Shown here piece by piece: positions 63,915-64,000 of a DNA stretch of 64,000 bases; positions within the stretch are counted from its first letter, which is position 1, and each line of letters begins with the position of its first letter. Position numbers and translations under genes: made by a program. Source of the stretch: a bacterium 0.1xD8-71 (GTDB lineage Bacteria > Bacillota > Clostridia > Lachnospirales > Lachnospiraceae). The stretch spans positions 119,356 through 183,355 of the forward strand of contig RAYR01000011.1 of the NCBI GenBank assembly GCA_003612405.1. The letters run 5' to 3'. The notes under the pieces were generated by a model, which ran no database searches, had not been told where the DNA came from, and saw only the letters and a program-made list of their open reading frames with translations.

Positions 63915-64000
63915 ATCTGCTTCCCTCCTTGTATAATGTATTTAGGTTGTTCAAGGGATACCTATAAACCCTCAGACCTGCTTCTTTACATCTCCTGTCT

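Noticed and set aside
63915..64000. Promoter of the cas operon
   Set aside because: TTGAAC and TATACA occur on the minus strand but only 13 bases apart; the true promoter may lie outside the window.

Overview
The window reads as chromosome of a Gram-positive, spore-forming, motile anaerobe of the Clostridia, most likely a gut Lachnospiraceae. This is inferred from the S10-spc-alpha ribosomal cluster with adk, map, a KOW protein and infA in clostridial order, zinc-type S14 and L36, an enlarged L17, an ECF transporter module, a CsrA-flagellin pair, a SpoIID/LysM wall protein and a type I-B CRISPR-Cas system. No rRNA and no recognisable prophage are present. Two tRNA genes are.

Layout. 1-4.1 kb: 3' part of an SDR gene, a YitT-MATE pair, tRNA-Val and tRNA-Ala, a long imperfect hairpin element and a small membrane protein. 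4.1-20 kb: the usual block rplQ-ecfA1-ecfA2-ecfT-truA-rplM-rpsI, read leftward but opened by two insertions. Between truA and rplM sits a three-gene sugar-activation/glycosylation cassette (GT-C membrane transferase, GHMP-kinase/GalU-like fusion, DPM1-like GT2). Between rplQ and ecfA1 sit an M15 peptidase, a SpoIID/LysM protein, flagellin with csrA, and a small tyrosine recombinase flanked by inverted palindromes. 19.4-36.6 kb: one long leftward array from rpsJ to rplQ, driven by a clear promoter at 36.6 kb and punctuated by strong hairpins placed directly after stop codons. 36.6-49 kb: accessory metabolism, regulation and transport, namely esterase, rRNA methyltransferase, HTH-TraX-DUF2752 operon, LacI-MATE-deoxyinosine glycosylase operon, nitroreductase, and a four-gene operon ending in an MFS exporter preceded by a 13-codon leader peptide with mutually exclusive helices. 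49.1-64 kb: a CRISPR array of 88 identical 30-bp repeats (87 spacers, hand count) with its leader at the right end, followed by cas2, cas1, cas4, cas3, cas5, cas7, cas8 and cas6, all read leftward.

The most unusual signals are: (1) the leader peptide and attenuator before the MFS gene; (2) the recombinase bracketed by 26-bp inverted repeats next to csrA-flagellin, which looks like a possible phase switch; (3) two related hairpin elements inserted in the cas operon between short direct repeats, one of which has moved the cas3 start away from its ribosome-binding site; (4) covarying hairpin elements in ribosomal-protein intergenic gaps; (5) a CsrA-site hairpin overlapping the flagellin translation start; (6) the kinase-nucleotidyltransferase fusion. 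Everything was read by eye from the sequence, with no searches or folding programs.
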